A stretch of 64,000 nucleotides of DNA from Bin5 sp965204525. Lineage in GTDB: Bacteria > Chloroflexota > Anaerolineae > Caldilineales > Caldilineaceae. Location of the stretch: the NCBI GenBank assembly GCA_965204525.1, contig OZ241994.1:2294001-2358000 (forward strand), read 5' to 3'. The notes beneath the pieces are model-generated. The model was given only the letters and a program-made list of their open reading frames with translations, was not told where the DNA came from and did not search any database. How positions within the stretch are numbered: position 1 is the stretch's first letter; each line of letters opens with the position of its first letter. The translations under genes were made by a program, and so were the position numbers. Below, in pieces: positions 36,573 to 45,723 of the stretch.

Positions 36573-37541
36573 ATGAGAGCGATTCAAGTGCAAGAGGTCG
36601 GCGACCCCAATGTGCTGCAGTGCGTTGACGCGCCGACACCGGAGCCGGGCGCGGGGGAAGCGCGCGTAAAGATCGAGGTGGCAGGCGTCAACTTTATCGA
36701 CACCTACCATCGGCGGGGATGGTATCCGCTGCCGCTGCCGTTCACTCCCGGCGTCGAAGGCGCGGGGGTCGTCGATGCCGTCGGGGAGGGTGTAACCGAA
36801 GTAGCGGTCGGCGACGCGGTGGCGTACGGGATGTCGACCGGCTCCTATGCCGAATACGCGATCGTCCCTTCCAAAATTCTCGTCCATCGCCCGGCTGGCG
36901 TGAACGCACAGCATGGGGCAGCGGCGATGATCCAGGGGATGACCGCCCACTACCTCGCCTGCAGCACCTATCCGCTTAAACCGGGCGATACCTGCCTGGT
37001 CCATGCAGCGGCCGGAGGCACAGGCGCGCTGCTGGTACAGATCGCAAAGCTGCGAGGCGCACGTGTGCTCGGCACGGTATCGACCGATGAGAAGGCGCGC
37101 ATCGCGCAGGCGGCCGGTGCGGACGCCGCGATCCGCTATACCGAAGTGGACTTTGTGGAAGCGGTACGCGACCTGACCGACGGTGAAGGTGTGGAGGTCG
37201 TGTATGATTCGGTCGGCATCGCCACCTTCGACAAGAGCCTGGACTGCTTGAAGCCGCGCGGCTACATGGTGCTGTTTGGCCAGGCGAGCGGCGTAGTACC
37301 GACGCTCGACCCGCAGATCCTCAACCAGAAGGGCTCGCTGTTCCTGACCCGGCCCACGCTCGCCTCCCACATGCTGACGCGGTCGGAGCTTGAAGGACGC
37401 GCCAGTGACATCTTTAACTGGATTGCGGAGGGCAAGCTGGAATTCCGCATCGACCGCACTTTCCCGCTCGAAGACGCCGAGGGTGCCCATACCTACCTGG
37501 AGGCGCGCCAGACCAAGGGCAAGGTCCTGTTGACTACATGA
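36573..37541 (+). CDS. Zinc-independent quinone oxidoreductase, copy 1
   Basis: The 322-residue MDR-family enzyme begins MRAIQVQEVGDPNVL. The nucleotide motif AAAGGTGALLVQIAK is present, and the zinc-binding cysteines of alcohol dehydrogenases are missing, so it belongs to the NADPH:quinone reductase branch. A near-identical paralogue of the same length is at 59020-59988. AGGAGAAAGCTG precedes the ATG. It lies between glcE and glcF and may feed quinone-linked electrons. Confidence 0.92.
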   Translation: MRAIQVQEVGDPNVLQCVDAPTPEPGAGEARVKIEVAGVNFIDTYHRRGWYPLPLPFTPGVEGAGVVDAVGEGVTEVAVGDAVAYGMSTGSYAEYAIVPSKILVHRPAGVNAQHGAAAMIQGMTAHYLACSTYPLKPGDTCLVHAAAGGTGALLVQIAKLRGARVLGTVSTDEKARIAQAAGADAAIRYTEVDFVEAVRDLTDGEGVEVVYDSVGIATFDKSLDCLKPRGYMVLFGQASGVVPTLDPQILNQKGSLFLTRPTLASHMLTRSELEGRASDIFNWIAEGKLEFRIDRTFPLEDAEGAHTYLEARQTKGKVLLTT

Positions 37542-37560
37542 CGCCAAAGATTGCGATCCC

Positions 37561-38817
37561 ATGCGCCACTCAATTCCGGTAGAGTCTCTCGGTCCACAAG
37601 CGCCGTCAATGGCGGAAGCGGTCGCCAGTTGCGTCCATTGCGGCTTCTGTTTGCCCGCGTGCCCGACATACCTGGCGTTGGGTGAGGAGATGGACTCACC
37701 GCGCGGGCGGATCCTGTTGATGAAAGGCGCTCTCGAAGGAGAACTTTCCCAGGAGGAGGTGCTGCCTCACATAGATCGATGTCTGGGCTGCCTGGCCTGC
37801 GTTACCGCGTGCCCTTCCGGAGTCGAGTACGGCGAACTGCTCACGCCTTTTCGGGAGATGACGGAGAGGCGGCGCAGCCGTTCCGCCATGGAGGAGTTGA
37901 CGCGCACGCTGACGAACCAGACGCTACCCTACCCTGGACGTTTTCGCGCCGCAGCGGTTTTGGGACGTCTTACGAAAGTCTTCAAACCGTTCCTGCCCGG
38001 GGCGCTGCGAACGATGCTCGATCTGTTGCCTGAAAAACTGCCGCCGCGGGTCTCGCTGCCGCCGATTTCGCCGGCGCGGGGCAAGCGGCGGGCGCGGGTC
38101 GCGCTGCTGAGCGGATGTGTACAACAGGTACTGACGCCCGGAATCAACCGCGCCACCGTCAACGTCCTGACGAGCAACGGTGTCGAGGTGGTCATCCCGC
38201 CTCGCCAGGGCTGTTGCGGCGCGCTTTCGATGCATACCGGCGCGGCAGACCAGGCGCGGGCGCTGGCCAGACGCAACTTCGACGCCTTCAACCTGAGCGA
38301 AGTCGATGCGGTGGTGACCAACGCGGCCGGCTGCGGATCCGGCATGCACGAGTACCCGTTGCTGTTTGCGGGCGAGGCAGAAGAGCAGGCGGCGCGAGAC
38401 TTTGCCGGCAAGGTGCAGGATGTGACCGTCTTCCTGGATGCTCTCGGCATCGAGCCGCCGCCCGCGCTGCCGGCACCGATGAAAGTCGCGTATCACGACG
38501 CCTGCCATCTCGCACACGCGCAGGGTGTGACGGACGCGCCCCGCCGTCTGCTGGGGGCGGTACCGAATCTTACTCTTGTACCGATCCCGGAGGGCGAAAT
38601 CTGCTGTGGATCAGCAGGCAGCTATAACATCGAACAGCCGGAGATTGCCGCCCAGTTGGGGCAGCGCAAGGCCAAAGCCATCCTCGGTACCGGTGCGCAG
38701 GCCGTGGTCACCGGCAACATCGGCTGCATGACCCAGATCGACAGCCATCTGCAGAGGCTCGGGGAGCCCTTGCCTGTTTTCCACACGCTTGAGCTTCTAA
38801 ACGGAAGCGAGGAGTGA
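37561..38817 (+). CDS. glcF: Glycolate oxidase iron-sulfur subunit GlcF-like
   Basis: The 418-residue protein carries two [4Fe-4S] motifs near the N-terminus (CVHCGFCLPACPTY and CLGCLACVTACPSG) and two CCG-type domains: GCCGALS at about residue 220 and CCGSAGSYN at about residue 348. It accepts electrons from GlcD/GlcE and passes them to the quinone pool. It follows the quinone oxidoreductase gene by 19 bp. It closes the plus-strand cluster. Confidence 0.93.
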   Translation: MRHSIPVESLGPQAPSMAEAVASCVHCGFCLPACPTYLALGEEMDSPRGRILLMKGALEGELSQEEVLPHIDRCLGCLACVTACPSGVEYGELLTPFREMTERRRSRSAMEELTRTLTNQTLPYPGRFRAAAVLGRLTKVFKPFLPGALRTMLDLLPEKLPPRVSLPPISPARGKRRARVALLSGCVQQVLTPGINRATVNVLTSNGVEVVIPPRQGCCGALSMHTGAADQARALARRNFDAFNLSEVDAVVTNAAGCGSGMHEYPLLFAGEAEEQAARDFAGKVQDVTVFLDALGIEPPPALPAPMKVAYHDACHLAHAQGVTDAPRRLLGAVPNLTLVPIPEGEICCGSAGSYNIEQPEIAAQLGQRKAKAILGTGAQAVVTGNIGCMTQIDSHLQRLGEPLPVFHTLELLNGSEE

Positions 38818-38916
38818 TCAGGTACGACGAGAGTTTTCCGGCGATTCGAAAATGACTGGCTCGCCGACCACTGGTATGGTTCGTTCGGGAGGACGGACCA
38901 CACCTTCTCCTCTCTC

Positions 38917-39822
38917 TCAGTCGACCAGAATCGGGAAGCCTGAGCTGCGGGTCAGCTCGGCGTACAGTTGACTCAGGCGTTGGGTGACTGGTCCGCTGTC
39001 ACCTGTGCCAATTGTACGGCCGTCCAATTCGATCACCGGCGTCAGTTCGCCCATCGTGCCAGTGCAGAACAGTTCATCGGCCCGGTAGAGTTCGGGCAGA
39101 GAAATGTCGCGCACCTCCGCGAGGATGCGATGCACGTGACAAAGATCCAGCACTGTGGCGCGGGTGATGCCTTCGGGGCAGGCGTGCGTGTGGGGTGTGG
39201 CGACTACGCCGCGTTTGACCAGAAACAGGTGGGTGGCGTTCGTTTCGGACACGAATCCGTTCAGATCCAGCATCACGGCATCGTCGACGCCGGCCGCATT
39301 GGCCTGGATCTTGGCCAGAATCGAGTTGAGCATATTGCAGGAGTGGATGTTCTGGTCAAGGCAGTCCGGAGGAATGCGGCGGATGCCGGATGTGATCAAG
39401 CGGATGCCGCCGCGGTCGTAGACCGGCGGCTTGTGTTCGGCCAGGACGATCAGCGTCGTGCCGCTCGTATTGATGCGGGGGTCCATTCCGCTGGTGTATT
39501 TGACGCCGCGGGTGAGGGTCAGGCGGATGTGGACGTTGTCCTGCATCTCATTGGCTTTAAGCGTCCGCCGCACCTGCTCCACGATCTCCTCATTGGAAGG
39601 AACGCCTTCGTAGGCGAGGGCTTTGGCGCCGTCCTGGAGGCGGGCCAGATGCGCCTCCAGTTTGAAGATTTGCCCGTTATAGAGGCGCAAGCCCTCCCAG
39701 ACAGCATCACCATTTTGCACGGAGGAGTCAAAAGGGCTCACACCTGCCTCGTCCCTATGGACGAGGCGCCCGTTGATGTTGACCAGAAGATGGCGATTGG
39801 CTTCGTAGAATCTCTGTAACAT
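38917..39822 (-). CDS. Class IV aminotransferase-like protein with no lysine at the PLP position
   Basis: The 301-residue protein has the aminotransferase class IV fold: VWEGLRLYNGQIFKLEAHL near the start, GFVSETNATHLFLV, and TGTMGELTPV with GPVTQRLSQLYAEL at the end. In ordinary members a PLP-binding lysine lies three residues before the N-x-L of a NYL-type motif. Here the segment reads QNIHSCNMLNSILAK, and His160 occupies that position. Transamination may therefore be lost or altered. A sulfotransferase-like gene lies 51 bp upstream. Plants carry these two domains fused (BCAL proteins), from my memory of those sequences. Catalysis is unproven. Confidence 0.85.
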   Translation of the reverse strand: MLQRFYEANRHLLVNINGRLVHRDEAGVSPFDSSVQNGDAVWEGLRLYNGQIFKLEAHLARLQDGAKALAYEGVPSNEEIVEQVRRTLKANEMQDNVHIRLTLTRGVKYTSGMDPRINTSGTTLIVLAEHKPPVYDRGGIRLITSGIRRIPPDCLDQNIHSCNMLNSILAKIQANAAGVDDAVMLDLNGFVSETNATHLFLVKRGVVATPHTHACPEGITRATVLDLCHVHRILAEVRDISLPELYRADELFCTGTMGELTPVIELDGRTIGTGDSGPVTQRLSQLYAELTRSSGFPILVD

Positions 39823-39873
39823 CGTTCAGAACTCCGAGGCTCAACTGTGGGGGGGCCGCTTACCCGACATCTG

Positions 39874-40614
39874 TCACTGATCACGACCTTTGGTCAAGCG
39901 GAAACGGTAGAGTTCCTGGTAGGCCTCCTGCGCCTGGGAGAGCAGGTCCTGCAGTTGCGGAGGCGGTGCCTCGTCTTTGCGAACGTACGGGGCGAAGGCG
40001 GTTGACTTTTCCACGGCCGCGTACCAGTAGGGCGCCCAGACGCCATCACTGTCGCGGCGGCCCGGCGGCCACGAGAGCATTTGCTCGGAGAAGGGCACTG
40101 ACACGGCTTCACACAGTAGGGAGAGCGTGCCGCGGGGATCCTCCAGCACGTCCCGACTGTCGATGACAGGAGGAGTCGAGCCGGAGTTGCGGCGGACGGT
40201 TTCGAACAGCCGCAACAGTTGCGGGAAGCCGAGATCCGACATTGTGGGTTGTGCCCGCACTTTGATGTAAGAGGTAATGACCTCGGCGGGCGACCGGATC
40301 AGAAAGCAGTTTGTCAGCCTGTCCATCCAGTCCAGATTGATATGGCCCAACATGTGATGGGCCATATGCTTTTGATACCAGATCGCGGCGCCTTCGGGCA
40401 GAGGGTCTTCGGTCAGGGTGCGAGCGACGATCCGCCAGTCGGTCTCGTAGCTGGCAATGACTTCGTCACTCGCTGGGTGATCGATGCCGGTGACCTGAAG
40501 GTAGTGAGCATAGAACGGCTCGTCGATCACAGACGTGTCCGGTCGATTCTCCCAGGCGCGCATGAGTGCCGTCGAGATGGTGCGCGGCGCACACCACATG
40601 GCAATTCGAGTCAT
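39874..40614 (-). CDS. Sulfotransferase-like protein
   Basis: The 246-residue protein begins with MWCAPRTISTALMRAWENRP, a 5'-phosphosulfate-loop-like P-loop. Other blocks are NCFLIRSPAEVITSYIKV and VIDSRDVLEDPRGTLSLLCE, resembling the 3'-phosphate binding and core regions. The run SDGVWAPYWYAAVEKST is conserved, as I recall, in the N-terminal part of the plant BCAL fusion proteins. It lies 51 bp before the aminotransferase-like gene and is the likely functional partner. Whether it binds PAPS is unknown. Confidence 0.82.
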   Translation of the reverse strand: MTRIAMWCAPRTISTALMRAWENRPDTSVIDEPFYAHYLQVTGIDHPASDEVIASYETDWRIVARTLTEDPLPEGAAIWYQKHMAHHMLGHINLDWMDRLTNCFLIRSPAEVITSYIKVRAQPTMSDLGFPQLLRLFETVRRNSGSTPPVIDSRDVLEDPRGTLSLLCEAVSVPFSEQMLSWPPGRRDSDGVWAPYWYAAVEKSTAFAPYVRKDEAPPPQLQDLLSQAQEAYQELYRFRLTKGRDQ

Positions 40615-40670
40615 GTTGGTCCTGAAACTGCGATGGATATGGGTTGGTGATTAACTGTCCGCTGCCATAT

Positions 40671-41399
40671 CTAGCTGCTGACCACGTCCGTTGTCACCCT
40701 CATCCATCCTGCCAGCGTTTCTGTCAGCAGGCGGAAGCGCCCGAGGATGGCGAGACTGTAGGCATCGGAGCTCAGGATCGTATGCGATTTTTCCGACTCA
40801 CCTTCGAGCAGTTCGAGGCGGACGTATCCGCGCCGTGCCTGGCCTCCTGCACCGTTAGCGTCACTCTCCTGGGGGCCGATGTCGGCGATGTCGCCATTTG
40901 TGCCGCTTTGAAAGTGCAGGTGGGCGAGATCGCCATTCTGAACGCCAGGAGACGAATCGAATTCGCCGTCGAGGGCGGGTGGAACCAGGATGTTCTGACT
41001 CAGTCTGTGCTCCTCCTGTTCGCCTCCGATCAGGGAGCCCTTTGTGTCCATGGGGCTGACTCCTTCAGGGGAGACGGCGTCCCAATTTGAGATTCGGGCA
41101 GCCTGCTCGGCGGGATTTACGTCCCGTAGAGGTTGCAGGATTTCATGGCGATAGTTGACCTGCAATTTACAGGGCTCGGCAGCTTGCCAGGCAATGACAC
41201 CGTCGCGTGTCTGGATACAAGCGATCCTGCTTCGTAGATGGAAGCGAAGGGTCACAAGATCATCTGCGTCTACTTCAAGACTCGTCATTTCACGGCGTAG
41301 GTTTCGCGGCAAAGATTCCGACAACTGCGGCAGGGGAGAGTCCGAAGGGAAAGCGTAGGAACATATTCGCACGAACTCTCTATCGATCAACCTCATCAT
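40671..41399 (-). CDS. Hypothetical protein coupled to oligopeptidase B
   Basis: The 242-residue product has no recognised domain, no signal peptide and no transmembrane segment. Its start (ATG at 41399) overlaps the stop of the upstream oligopeptidase gene in an ATGA junction, which supports real translation. The middle (about 110-190) is hydrophilic and low-complexity. A 148-residue opposite-strand frame covers part of it but has no supporting features. No function can be proposed. Confidence 0.5.
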   Translation of the reverse strand: MMRLIDREFVRICSYAFPSDSPLPQLSESLPRNLRREMTSLEVDADDLVTLRFHLRSRIACIQTRDGVIAWQAAEPCKLQVNYRHEILQPLRDVNPAEQAARISNWDAVSPEGVSPMDTKGSLIGGEQEEHRLSQNILVPPALDGEFDSSPGVQNGDLAHLHFQSGTNGDIADIGPQESDANGAGGQARRGYVRLELLEGESEKSHTILSSDAYSLAILGRFRLLTETLAGWMRVTTDVVSS

Positions 41400-43546
41400 C
41401 GTCCGCTGCTCCAGTCACTAAGAGGGACAGAACCAGTCGTGTCCAGAATGAATGCGTACTCCAAGGCAACCTCCTCCAGGTAGTCGTAGCGGCCGGATTT
41501 GCTGAAGTGACCGGCCCCCATCTCGGTTTTGAGTAGAAGCGGGTTTTCGTCGGTCTTGCACACCCGCAGTTTGGCCACCCACTTGGCTGGCTCCCAATAT
41601 TGCACTCTCGGATCGTTGAGGCCTGCGGTGGCCAGAATGGCCGGGTACTCCTTGGCCTCGACATTGTCATAAGGTGAATAGCTCATCATGTAACGGTAGT
41701 ACTCCGGATCGGCCGGGTTGCCCCATTCCTCCCATTCAATGACAGTCAGGGGTATGCTGGCGTCGAGCATGGTATTGACAACATCGACAAATGGAACACC
41801 GGCAACGACGCCGGCGAACAGGTCTGGCCGCATGTTGGTTACTGCTCCCATCAGCAGACCACCGGCGCTGCGCCCGCTGATCACCAGGCGTGACGGTGAC
41901 GTGTAACCGCGGTCGATGATCGTCTCTGCGCAGGCAATAAAATCGGAAAAGGTATTCTTCTTTTTGAGGTATTTGCCGTCTTCCTTCCATTGCCGTCCCA
42001 TCTCACCGCCGCCGCGAATATGGGCGTAGGCGACGACAAAGCCCCGTTGCAGCAGACTCACGAGGTTGCTGCTGAAGGAGGGATCATAGCTCATGCCGTA
42101 GGAGCCGTAGCCGATCAGGAGGCAGGGGTTCTGACTGTCCTTTTTGATGTCAGCCGGGGAGACCAGCGAGACCGGCACGCGGACGCCGTCGGGCGCAGCT
42201 GCCCAGATACGTTCGGTCGTGAAGGCCGCCGGATCGTAGCCTTTCACTTCGTCCTGTTTGCGCAGCGTGCGGTCGCGACTCTCCATTTCATAGTCGAAGA
42301 CCGTCGGTGGAGAGACGAGAGAGGTGTAGCGATAGCGCAACACTTGGCTGGTAAATTCAGGATTCTGCCCATGGAAGACCGTATAGACCGGCTCCAGCTG
42401 CTCGACCCGGTGGGAGGGGGAATCTTTGCCCGCGAAAAAGGTCCCCGTCCGCAGATCCTGAATCCTGATGTGCGTAAGGCCGCTTTCCCGCTCCCAGACG
42501 ACCAGGAAGTCCTGAAACGGTTCGATATGGTCCAGCATGACCTCGGGAGAATGTGGAATAAGCTCCTGCCACTTTTCTCTGGCGGGCGTGTCGACCGGCG
42601 CAGCCATTACGCGAAAATTCTCCGCCTCCCAGTTCGTAAGAATAAGGAAGCGCTCTTCCCCGCTCCGACTGCGATGGTGGGTGACGAAGTACTCCATATC
42701 CTGCACGCGCGGCTGAATCAGGCGAGGCTGGCCAGCGGGATCTTCGGCGTCTATGGCAAAGACTTCGGTGGTTACAGCGCTGCCGAGAGCGAAGAAAATA
42801 TAGCGTTCGCTCTTGGCCTTGTATAGCCGCAGAAAGAAACGCTCATCCTCCTCGTGGTAGACGACCTCGTCATCGGACGGTGCGTCGCCCAAGCGGTGGC
42901 GGTGCAGTTTGTAGGGCCTCAGTGCGGGGTCGAGCGTGGTGTAGTAGAGGGTGCGATTGTCGTTGGCCCACTCCAGCCCGTAGTATGTGTTTTCGATCCG
43001 GTCCGGCAGCAGGTCACCGGTCTCCAGGTCTTTGACATGCAGTGTGTAGGTCTCCGACCCGTCGGTGTCGAGGGCGAAGGCGAGAAGGGAATGATCGGGG
43101 CTCACCGCGAAATTCCCCATCCGCAGGTAGTCGCGCCCTTCAGCCTCGCCGTTGAGATCTATCAATACCTGTTCCTCGGCGTCCAAGGTGCCTTTCTTAC
43201 GGCAGTAGATACGATACTGCTTGCCCTTCTCTTCGCGGTGATAGTAGAAGTAGCCGCCGTGAGCAACCGGCGCCGATTCATCGGTCTCCATGATGCGGCT
43301 TTTCATCTCCTCGTAGAGGGTTTCCTGCAGCGGCACTGTATGGGCCAGCATTGCTTCGGTGTATCTGTTCTCTGCTTCCAGATAGGCGAGTACGGCCGGG
43401 TTGTCACGTTCTCGCAACCAGTAGTAGCTATCGACGCGTGCATCACCGTGATCGCGGTGGGTGATGGGCTGGACCGGCGCCACCGGAGGCGACAGGTCTG
43501 CTTGTGTGTCTGGCACAGCAGTATACACGCCAGTCTTGGCTGACAT
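41396..43546 (-). CDS. ptrB: Oligopeptidase B (prolyl oligopeptidase family)
   Basis: The 716-residue S9A serine peptidase consists of an N-terminal seven-bladed propeller (about 75-430) and a C-terminal alpha/beta hydrolase. The triad is visible: Ser in ISGRSAGGLLMG, Asp in NDPRVQYWEPAKW, and His in MGAGHFSKSGRYD. The N-terminal HGDARVDSYYWLRERDNP block is characteristic. It cleaves short peptides after basic residues. The gene is followed by a translationally coupled unknown gene. No signal peptide is evident. Confidence 0.93.
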   Translation of the reverse strand: MSAKTGVYTAVPDTQADLSPPVAPVQPITHRDHGDARVDSYYWLRERDNPAVLAYLEAENRYTEAMLAHTVPLQETLYEEMKSRIMETDESAPVAHGGYFYYHREEKGKQYRIYCRKKGTLDAEEQVLIDLNGEAEGRDYLRMGNFAVSPDHSLLAFALDTDGSETYTLHVKDLETGDLLPDRIENTYYGLEWANDNRTLYYTTLDPALRPYKLHRHRLGDAPSDDEVVYHEEDERFFLRLYKAKSERYIFFALGSAVTTEVFAIDAEDPAGQPRLIQPRVQDMEYFVTHHRSRSGEERFLILTNWEAENFRVMAAPVDTPAREKWQELIPHSPEVMLDHIEPFQDFLVVWERESGLTHIRIQDLRTGTFFAGKDSPSHRVEQLEPVYTVFHGQNPEFTSQVLRYRYTSLVSPPTVFDYEMESRDRTLRKQDEVKGYDPAAFTTERIWAAAPDGVRVPVSLVSPADIKKDSQNPCLLIGYGSYGMSYDPSFSSNLVSLLQRGFVVAYAHIRGGGEMGRQWKEDGKYLKKKNTFSDFIACAETIIDRGYTSPSRLVISGRSAGGLLMGAVTNMRPDLFAGVVAGVPFVDVVNTMLDASIPLTVIEWEEWGNPADPEYYRYMMSYSPYDNVEAKEYPAILATAGLNDPRVQYWEPAKWVAKLRVCKTDENPLLLKTEMGAGHFSKSGRYDYLEEVALEYAFILDTTGSVPLSDWSSGR

Positions 43547-43652
43547 TGATTCTCCTCACCTACACTTGTAATTTACTGCACCAGGGGGTACTGGCAGACC
43601 ATTATAATGTATCAATACAAAAAAGCCCTATTTTTGATCGATAGTGAAAAAT

Positions 43653-43681
43653 TTGACAATGAACTGTGCCTCGTGTAGCCT
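43653..43681 (+). promoter_or_regulatory. Candidate promoter before the large unknown enzyme
   Basis: A consensus TTGACA is followed after 17 bp by TAGCCT, a weak -10. Its predicted start near 43688 supports a translation start at one of the GTG codons at 43742 or 43751 rather than 43703. Confidence 0.35.
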
Positions 43682-43750
43682 AGCACCGGTTCCTCCAGCC
43701 AAGTGGCCCAACCGTTACAAACCCACGCACACACAAGAGAGGTGAGCCTC

Positions 43751-45712
43751 GTGCTTACACTCACCGCCAGCGTCCCTCTTGATGCACCCCCCGCCTGGGC
43801 CGTGCTGGAGCGGGCGCTTTTTGATCTGATGGACCGCTCCGTACAACCCTTTTTGGAGAAGTACACAAGGCCCGACGGGACGTTGATCTGGGCCGACAGG
43901 TGGAGTAACTCACGCGACGGCGCCGATGATTTCTACGAAAGCTCTTACAACTGGCCCCTTTACTACCTGCTCGGGGGCGGCGATCACCTGCTTACACAGG
44001 GGCAGCGCCAGTGGGACGCAATCACGAAACAGCTGACGGAGCTGGGACCGGTACTGGACGAGTATGAACGGGGTTACGATCAATTCCACCAAAGCGAGAG
44101 CTACATCTACTTCTACTTTCTCTGTTTGGCGGACCCGACCAATGAACGCAATCGCGAGCGAGCGGTTCGGTTTGCCGGCCTGTATCTGAACGAGAACCCG
44201 GATGCGCCCAACTACGACCCCGAGCGCAAGCTTATCAGGGCGCCGCACAACGGCAGCGGCGGCCCGCGCTGGGGCTATACGGACAGCCCGGAGCCAAGTT
44301 ACGGTTGGAGCGCGACCATGCGCACCTACGGCCTCCCTTTCACCGACATTGAGGGCGTACGCGCATACGACGATCTGAAAGACCCGGCCCTGTCGCGGCG
44401 CATGGGGGAGGCGATGCAGGAGCGAATGGGCAAGGGGGACGTAGCCGGGAATCTGATGGTAACGAGTCTGATTGCGAACGCCTTTTTGTTCACCGGCGAG
44501 GAGAAGTACCGGCGCTGGATCGTCGAGTACGTGGACGCCTGGCGGGCGCGGGCCGCAGGCAATTCGCCCGCGGCGGAGCAGTCCGGACGGTTGGAGCAGC
44601 CAAAACCTGACGGCCTGCTGCCGGACAACGTGGGGCTGTCCGGAGAGGTCGGCGAGTATATGGATGGGCGCTGGTACGGCGGTCTTTACGGCTGGAGCTG
44701 GCCGCACGGCTACTATAATATTGGCATGGCCGCGACCGTCAGCGGCGGCAACGCCTTTCTGCTCACCGGCGACAAGGGGTATCTGAAACTGGCCAACGAC
44801 CAGTATGACGCCATCTGGGATTTGGGCGAGATGCGGACTCCTCGCGGCGAAGCGATGAGCCTCCGAAGCCACTGGGGGGACCAGCTGGATGACGAAGAGG
44901 AAGGGATCTTTGTCGTCCCCTACCGCCACAACGACGAGGGCTGGTTCGATTATCAGCCGATGTCGCCGGTCTATCCCGCCGCTGTGTGGAACATGACGAT
45001 GGATCCCGCCGACTGGGAGCGGATCGAGGCGCTGCGACGGGTGGAAAAGTACGACTGGCGCCGCGTTCAGGGTTTCCGCAACAAGGAGGACAACGGCCAC
45101 GAACAACCCTGGCTGCGGTTCCTGGCCGGAGACAACCCCGACTATCCTGAGCAGATGCTGGCCTCTACCTACGGGCAGATCTGCCGCCGGCTGGCGTTGA
45201 TCCGGGAAGACGAGGAGGACCTGACGCAGGTATACATCCACCACTGGCAACAGCTTAACCCCGTGATCACGGAGGCGCTGGTGCAGCTAACGCTGGGCGC
45301 ACCGCAGATCATCTACAATGGCGGGCTGCTGCACTGCCGGCTGCGTTATTACGACGCAGATCGCAAGCGGCCGGGGCTGCCGGCGGACGTCGCTGCACTG
45401 GTATCGCGTCTGGAGGCGGACCGCACGGTAGTGGAGTTGGTCAATCTGAGCCCGTACGCGTCGCGCATTGTATTGCTGCAGGCGGGGGGTTTCGGCGAGC
45501 ACCGCTTCGAGACAGTCCGCTATACGAAAAGGACGAGTGAATACCCGGGCCGACAACAGGCCTACCAGTCGCCTGAAGTCGAGCGTACGACTGAGGAGGA
45601 GAACGTCGGCGACGTCTACCTGCAGGTCGAACTCCCGCCGGCGACGCGGATTGAACTGGATATCACGACGGCCCGCTACGTCAACGAGCCTTCGTACAAG
45701 CTGCCCTGGTGA
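43751..45712 (+). CDS. Large uncharacterised enzyme-like protein, possible six-hairpin fold
   Basis: I do not recognise the family. The roughly 653-residue protein is soluble with no signal peptide and shows repeating helical segments from 20 to 520 rich in Trp, Tyr, Asp and Glu (for example SSYNWPLYYLLGGGDHLLTQ). This is compatible with an alpha/alpha-barrel carbohydrate-active enzyme. The last 130 residues are beta-rich. The GTG at 43751 follows the GAGAGGTGAG site; GTG at 43703 or 43742 are alternatives. An enolase-superfamily gene starts 11 bp downstream. This suggests it prepares a sugar or uronate for the downstream enzymes. Confidence 0.8.
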   Translation: MLTLTASVPLDAPPAWAVLERALFDLMDRSVQPFLEKYTRPDGTLIWADRWSNSRDGADDFYESSYNWPLYYLLGGGDHLLTQGQRQWDAITKQLTELGPVLDEYERGYDQFHQSESYIYFYFLCLADPTNERNRERAVRFAGLYLNENPDAPNYDPERKLIRAPHNGSGGPRWGYTDSPEPSYGWSATMRTYGLPFTDIEGVRAYDDLKDPALSRRMGEAMQERMGKGDVAGNLMVTSLIANAFLFTGEEKYRRWIVEYVDAWRARAAGNSPAAEQSGRLEQPKPDGLLPDNVGLSGEVGEYMDGRWYGGLYGWSWPHGYYNIGMAATVSGGNAFLLTGDKGYLKLANDQYDAIWDLGEMRTPRGEAMSLRSHWGDQLDDEEEGIFVVPYRHNDEGWFDYQPMSPVYPAAVWNMTMDPADWERIEALRRVEKYDWRRVQGFRNKEDNGHEQPWLRFLAGDNPDYPEQMLASTYGQICRRLALIREDEEDLTQVYIHHWQQLNPVITEALVQLTLGAPQIIYNGGLLHCRLRYYDADRKRPGLPADVAALVSRLEADRTVVELVNLSPYASRIVLLQAGGFGEHRFETVRYTKRTSEYPGRQQAYQSPEVERTTEEENVGDVYLQVELPPATRIELDITTARYVNEPSYKLPW

Positions 45713-45723
45713 AGGGGATCCCG

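Noticed and set aside
40644..41090. 148-codon plus-strand frame opposite the hypothetical gene at 40671-41399
   Set aside because: The minus-strand gene is coupled to oligopeptidase B; the plus frame has no ribosome binding site or family features.
43910..45250. 446-codon minus-strand frame opposite the large unknown enzyme
   Set aside because: The plus-strand frame has better composition, a ribosome binding site and coupling to the next gene; the minus product is low-complexity.
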